DNA of 64,000 nt from Enterobacter mori LMG 25706 (GTDB lineage Bacteria > Pseudomonadota > Gammaproteobacteria > Enterobacterales > Enterobacteriaceae). Made by a program: the position numbers and the translations under genes. The notes under the pieces were generated by a model, which worked only from the letters and a program-made list of their open reading frames with translations, was not told the origin of the DNA and searched no databases. The stretch is taken from assembly GCF_000211415.1 (NCBI RefSeq), contig NZ_GL890777.1:195893-259892 (forward strand), written 5' to 3'. Each line of letters starts with the position of its first letter. Position 1 is the stretch's first letter. Below, piece by piece: positions 59,934 to 64,000 of this stretch.

Positions 59934-62004
59934 TCTGGTGGCAATGTTGCGCCTGCCCGGCAACCTGAAATCGACCCAATGGCAGATCCTTGCCGGGCCG
60001 ATTCTCATCCTGCTAATTCTGTCGATGATGGTACTGCCGCTCCCGGCGTTCATTCTCGATCTGCTTTTCACATTCAACATTGCGTTGTCCATCATGGTGC
60101 TGCTGGTGGCAATGTTCACCCAGCGTACCCTGGAATTTGCGGCGTTCCCGACCATTCTGCTGTTTACCACGCTCCTGCGACTGGCGCTGAACGTGGCGTC
60201 TACCCGTATCATTCTGATGGAAGGCCATACCGGCGCGGCGGCGGCGGGTAAAGTGGTTGAGGCGTTTGGCCACTTCCTCGTGGGCGGTAACTTTGCCATC
60301 GGTATCGTGGTGTTTGTCATCCTCGTGATCATCAACTTTATGGTTATCACCAAAGGTGCGGGGCGTATCGCGGAAGTCGGCGCGCGCTTTGTGCTGGACG
60401 GGATGCCGGGCAAGCAGATGGCGATCGACGCCGACCTGAACGCCGGGCTTATCGCAGAAGATGAAGCGAAAAAGCGCCGTGCGGAGGTGACGCAGGAAGC
60501 GGACTTCTACGGCTCGATGGACGGTGCGAGTAAGTTTGTGCGCGGCGATGCCATCGCGGGCATCCTGATCATGGTCATCAACGTGGTCGGGGGGCTGCTG
60601 GTCGGCGTCCTCCAGCACGGGATGGACATGGGCCACGCGGCGGAAAGCTATACGCTGCTGACCATCGGTGACGGTCTGGTCGCCCAGATCCCGGCGCTGG
60701 TTATCTCGACCGCAGCAGGCGTAATCGTCACCCGCGTGAGTACCGATCAGGACGTGGGTGAGCAGATGGTGGGGCAGCTGTTCAGCAACCCCCGCGTGAT
60801 GCTGCTGTCGGCGGCGGTGTTAGGCCTGCTCGGCATGGTGCCGGGAATGCCAAACCTGGTGTTCCTGCTGTTCACCGCGGGCCTGCTGGGCCTGGCCTGG
60901 TGGATGCGCGGACGTGAAATGAAACCGGCGGCAGAGCCGGCGCCGGTGAAAATGCCGGAAAATACCCAGGCCGTGGAGGCCACCTGGAACGACGTACAGC
61001 TGGAAGATTCTTTGGGGATGGAAGTGGGCTATCGCCTGATCCCGATGGTGGACTTCCAGCAGGATGGCGAACTGCTGGGGCGTATTCGCAGTATCCGTAA
61101 AAAATTCGCCCAGGATATGGGCTTCCTGCCGCCGGTTGTTCACATTCGCGACAATATGGATCTGCCGCCCGCGCGCTACCGCATTCTGATGAAAGGTGTC
61201 GAAATTGGCAGTGGTGATGCCTATCCGGGCCGCTGGCTGGCGATTAACCCCGGCACCGCCGCGGGCACGCTGCCGGGCGAGCAAACCATCGATCCGGCCT
61301 TTGGCCTGGCGGCTATCCGGATTGAGAGCGCCCTGAAAGAGCAGGCGCAGATTCAGGGCTATACCGTTGTTGAAGCCAGTACCGTGGTGGCGACCCACCT
61401 CAACCACCTGATTGGGCAGTTCTCCGCCGAGCTGTTTGGGCGTCAGGAAGCGCAGCAACTGCTTGACCGCGTGACGCAGGAGATGCCGAAGCTGACGGAA
61501 GATCTGGTTCCGGGCGTGCTGACGTTGACCACGCTGCACAAGGTGCTGCAAAACCTGCTTGATGAGAAGGTGCCGATCCGCGATATGCGCACCATCCTGG
61601 AAACACTGGCCGAGCACGCGCCGCTGCAAAGCGATCCGCACGAGCTGACGGCGGTGGTACGCGTGGCGCTGGGCCGTGCGATCACCCAGCAGTGGTTCCC
61701 TGGCACCGGAGAAGTGCAGGTGATTGGCCTCGATACGCCGCTTGAGCGTCTGCTGCTGCAGGCGTTGCAGGGTGGTGGTGGCCTTGAGCCGGGTCTGGCC
61801 GACCGCTTGCTGGCGCAGACGCAGGAGGCGCTGGCGCGTCAGGAGATGCTGGGTGCGCCGCCGGTTCTGCTGGTGAATCATGCACTGAGGCCGCTGCTTT
61901 CACGCTTCCTGCGTCGTAGCCTGAACCAGCTGGTGGTGCTGTCGAATATGGAGCTGTCGGACAATCGCCACATTCGTATGACGGCGACCATTGGAGGAAA
62001 ATAA
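59926..62004 (+). CDS. flhA: Flagellar type III export gate protein FlhA
   Basis: FlhA forms the nonameric ring of the export gate, using the proton motive force. The 692-residue product has about eight membrane segments in residues 1-330 with the conserved AFPTILLFTTLLRLALNVASTR-type FHIPEP region (FPTILLFTTLLRLALNVAST, RFVLDGMPGKQMAIDADLNAG) and a cytoplasmic docking domain for chaperone-substrate pairs. Its stop overlaps the flhE start by one base. Confidence 0.97.
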   Translation: MANLVAMLRLPGNLKSTQWQILAGPILILLILSMMVLPLPAFILDLLFTFNIALSIMVLLVAMFTQRTLEFAAFPTILLFTTLLRLALNVASTRIILMEGHTGAAAAGKVVEAFGHFLVGGNFAIGIVVFVILVIINFMVITKGAGRIAEVGARFVLDGMPGKQMAIDADLNAGLIAEDEAKKRRAEVTQEADFYGSMDGASKFVRGDAIAGILIMVINVVGGLLVGVLQHGMDMGHAAESYTLLTIGDGLVAQIPALVISTAAGVIVTRVSTDQDVGEQMVGQLFSNPRVMLLSAAVLGLLGMVPGMPNLVFLLFTAGLLGLAWWMRGREMKPAAEPAPVKMPENTQAVEATWNDVQLEDSLGMEVGYRLIPMVDFQQDGELLGRIRSIRKKFAQDMGFLPPVVHIRDNMDLPPARYRILMKGVEIGSGDAYPGRWLAINPGTAAGTLPGEQTIDPAFGLAAIRIESALKEQAQIQGYTVVEASTVVATHLNHLIGQFSAELFGRQEAQQLLDRVTQEMPKLTEDLVPGVLTLTTLHKVLQNLLDEKVPIRDMRTILETLAEHAPLQSDPHELTAVVRVALGRAITQQWFPGTGEVQVIGLDTPLERLLLQALQGGGGLEPGLADRLLAQTQEALARQEMLGAPPVLLVNHALRPLLSRFLRRSLNQLVVLSNMELSDNRHIRMTATIGGK

Positions 62005-62396
62005 TGCGGAAGTGGCTATGGGTACTCCTTTTCCCGCTGGCGGCGCAGGCCGCAGGTGAGGGAACGTGGCAGGCCAGCAGCATGGGCGTCACGCTAAACA
62101 ATCGCGGGGTGGCAATGTCTTCGCGTCCACTGTCGCCGCCGGAACCGGCTTCTGGCCTCATGACGCTGGTGGTCTGGAACTATACGCTGATTGGCCCGAC
62201 GCCCGCCGGGCTGCGGGTGCGTCTCTGCTCTCAGACGCGCTGTACCGAAATAGACGGTGAAAGCGGAACGACCCAGGCGTTCAACGGTGTGCCCGCCGTC
62301 GAGCCTTTACGCTTTATCTGGGAGGTGCCGGGTGGCGGTCGCCTGATCCCGGCGCTGAAGGTTCAGCGCAATTCCGTCATCGTCAACTACCGTTAA
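62004..62396 (+). CDS. flhE: Periplasmic flagellar protein FlhE
   Basis: FlhE is a periplasmic protein, found in a subset of enterics, that acts as a plug limiting proton leak through the export gate and has effects on swarming (known in Salmonella and E. coli). The 130-residue product has a short signal ending AQAAGEGTW. Two Cys residues (LCSQTRCTE) probably form a disulfide. It closes the flhBAE operon. Confidence 0.94.
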   Translation: MRKWLWVLLFPLAAQAAGEGTWQASSMGVTLNNRGVAMSSRPLSPPEPASGLMTLVVWNYTLIGPTPAGLRVRLCSQTRCTEIDGESGTTQAFNGVPAVEPLRFIWEVPGGGRLIPALKVQRNSVIVNYR

Positions 62397-62657
62397 CTGC
62401 CTGCCTTTTCGCCAGCCTTCAGGCAAATCTGATGGCTGGCTCGCAAAATTGACCTCACCTTTTGATGCAATAGAAACGCTGTTTTATAAATCAGTGACAC
62501 GCGTGACGACACTCTTTGCATTTTTGCCATTCACCTCTGTGCGATGGCAGAAACAGAAAGGTATCAACAAGTCGATACTTTTACTGTAGCCGTGTAAAAA
62601 CTCCCGGACGAGGTTTGCTTACAGGGAGTCTCCCAAAACTGATTAGGGTTGACGGCA
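62397..62657. promoter_or_regulatory. Intergenic region with an operator-like inverted repeat
   Basis: AAAGGTATC at 62557-62565 and GATACTTTT at 62574-62582 form an inverted repeat (8 of 9 positions) with an 8-base spacer, a likely operator for the sugar-symporter gene. A second inverted repeat ACTCCC...GGGAGT lies at 62601-62630, near the ribosome binding site region. No regulator gene is in view. Confidence 0.45.
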
Positions 62658-64000
62658 ATGAAAACACGTAAAATTGGACTCGCAAATTATCTTGCTTACG
62701 GGTCAGGTGATTTCCTCGGCGCGGGTACCACTGCGCTGACGGCGGCCTGGCTTTTGTATTTTTATACCACCTTCTGTGGACTCACACCGATTGAAGCAAC
62801 GTTCATCTTTGCCGCCGCAAGGGTGCTGGATGCCGTTGTCAGCCCGCTGATGGGCTTTTTGACCGATAACTTTGGTACAACCTGGCTCGGCAAGCGCTTT
62901 GGTCGCCGTAAGTTCTTTATCCTGCTGGGGATTCCGTGCGTGTTCAGCTACTCGCTGATGTGGGTAGGGGACATGAGCTTCTGGTACTACCTGCTGACCT
63001 ATCTGGTGTTTGATATTGTCTACACCATGATTCTGGTGCCGTACGAAACGCTGGTACCGGAAATGACCGATGACTTTAAACAGAAAACCAAGTTCTCCGG
63101 GGCGCGTATCTCTATGGCGCAGATGTCCGCCATTCTGGCTTCCTTCCTGCCGGGGATCCTGCTGACCCATTTCGGGAAAGACAACGCGGTTTCCTTCTTC
63201 TACGCAAGCCTGGTTTTCTCCGTGCTTTGCGCGCTGATGCTGACCTTCGTTTGGTTCTTTACCTGGGAGCGCCCGCGTGAGGAGTGGTCTGAAGCGGCGC
63301 TGCGTGCAGAAGAGGAGAAGAAGAAGCTGACGCTGGGCCAGAGCCTGAACCGTCTGTTCGTGGAGTTAAGCTCGACGCTGCGTATCAAGATTTTCCGCCA
63401 GCATCTGGGTATGTACCTCGGTGGATACATCGCGCAGGACGTCTTTAACGCGGTGTTCACTTACCACGTGGTGTTCGTACTGATGCAAGAAGCCTCTATG
63501 GCGTCCAACCTGCTGGGCACGATGGCCATCTTCCAGTTCCTGGCCGTAATCGGGATGATCCCGCTGTGCATTCGCTTCGGGCCTGCGCCGTCTTACCGCA
63601 TGGTGGTGGTGCTGTTTGGTCTGGCATCAATTTCTTACGCCGTGCTCTACTACGCGGGTCTGAGCGACGTTTACTCTCTGCTGTTGCTGATCTCTGCGGT
63701 GGCGGGCCTCGGTCGCGGCGGTATCAACTACGTCCCGTGGAACACCTACACCTACATTGCCGACGTGGATGAAGTGATCACCGGCCAGCGCCGCGAGGGG
63801 ATCTTCGCGGGCATCATGACCCTGACCCGTAAGGCGTCACAGGCCGGTGCGGTGATGCTGGTGGGCATCGTGATGCAGATGTCCGGCTTTGTCAGCGGTC
63901 AGAAAGTGCAGCCTGCGGAAGTGAGCCACACGATTCTGATGATCCTGAGCGTGGGCACCATTCTGGTGCTGTTCTGCGGCTTCCTCGTTTCCCTGCGCTT
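62658..64000 (+). CDS. GPH-family (MelB-like) MFS sugar symporter (C-terminus cut by window edge)
   Basis: The first 447 residues of a glycoside-pentoside-hexuronide:cation symporter are seen. It starts MKTRKIGLANYLAYGSGDFLG after a weak ribosome binding site and has about 11 membrane segments. GPH landmarks: GDFLGAG...WLLYFYTTF, DNFGTTWLGKRFGRRKFFILLG (the loop 2-3 signature), FSGARISMAQMS and TYIADVDEVITGQRREGIFAGIMTLTRK. The substrate is probably a glycoside or pentoside and is undetermined. In K-12 the flhE region is followed by other genes, so this is an accessory. A partner glycoside hydrolase may lie beyond the window. Confidence 0.8.
   Translation, partial: MKTRKIGLANYLAYGSGDFLGAGTTALTAAWLLYFYTTFCGLTPIEATFIFAAARVLDAVVSPLMGFLTDNFGTTWLGKRFGRRKFFILLGIPCVFSYSLMWVGDMSFWYYLLTYLVFDIVYTMILVPYETLVPEMTDDFKQKTKFSGARISMAQMSAILASFLPGILLTHFGKDNAVSFFYASLVFSVLCALMLTFVWFFTWERPREEWSEAALRAEEEKKKLTLGQSLNRLFVELSSTLRIKIFRQHLGMYLGGYIAQDVFNAVFTYHVVFVLMQEASMASNLLGTMAIFQFLAVIGMIPLCIRFGPAPSYRMVVVLFGLASISYAVLYYAGLSDVYSLLLLISAVAGLGRGGINYVPWNTYTYIADVDEVITGQRREGIFAGIMTLTRKASQAGAVMLVGIVMQMSGFVSGQKVQPAEVSHTILMILSVGTILVLFCGFLVSLR

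Noticed and set aside
60820-61881. 353-residue minus-strand ORF opposite flhA
   Set aside because: Shadow of flhA, His/Gln/Arg-rich as expected from reversed codons.

Overview
The window is chromosomal DNA of an enterobacterium, most likely Enterobacter or a close relative (inference). Proteins such as FlhD, CheY, AraF, AzuC, YecJ and UvrC closely resemble their E. coli K-12 counterparts as I remember them, and gene order follows the E. coli fliG-to-flhE stretch. Several inserted blocks differ from K-12. There is no transposase, integrase, rRNA operon or CRISPR array. All three RNA-gene calls of high confidence are tRNAs.

Layout. 1-10.3 kb holds flagellar genes: fliG (cut by the window edge) and fliF on the minus strand, fliE, the lipoprotein gene yedD, the cytoplasmic alpha-amylase amyA, fliDST, flagellin fliC, sigma-28 gene fliA and fliZ. 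10.4-13.7 kb is the cystine/D-cysteine module tcyJ-dcyD-tcyL-tcyN. 13.9-18.5 kb carries sdiA, yecF, uvrY-uvrC and pgsA. 18.68-18.98 kb is a tRNA cluster Gly(GCC)-Cys(GCA)-Leu(UAA). 19.05-24.07 kb is a five-gene branched-chain-amino-acid-type ABC transporter on the minus strand, sitting where K-12 has nothing between leuZ and yecA. 24.5-32.3 kb is a mosaic of yecA, tyrP, ftnA, yecR, an RpiB-like isomerase, the tiny gene azuC, yecJ, a Dcu-type transporter, ftnB and a DJ-1 family gene. 32.6-36.2 kb is araFGH. 36.4-38.6 kb is otsBA (trehalose), followed by uspC.

39-62.4 kb is the master motility region: flhDC with a long regulatory leader, motAB-cheAW, then an insertion of a dicarboxylate/amino-acid symporter and a five-gene archaic (Csu-type) chaperone-usher pilus operon, then tar-tap-cheRBYZ and flhBAE. 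The window ends inside an MFS/GPH-family sugar symporter gene.

How it fits together. FlhDC turns on the class II flagellar genes, including fliA. Sigma-28 (FliA) then reads class III promoters, which I can see directly in front of fliC, fliD, fliA, tar and, inside flhC, ahead of motA. The two chemotaxis halves are separated by about 7 kb of non-chemotaxis DNA, but the second half keeps its own sigma-28 promoter just upstream of tar, so chemotaxis should still be co-regulated. The pilus operon places genes predicted to build adhesive pili inside the swimming locus. Perfect TGTGA-N6-TCACA CRP-type sites lie ahead of azuC, flhDC and between the symporter and pilus genes, suggesting a shared carbon-status input. 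I found no wholly unknown system. The most unusual points are the pilus insertion, the LIV-type cassette with an enlarged LivG-like ATPase, the probable MotR-like RNA, and a paired terminator-plus-palindrome repeat.
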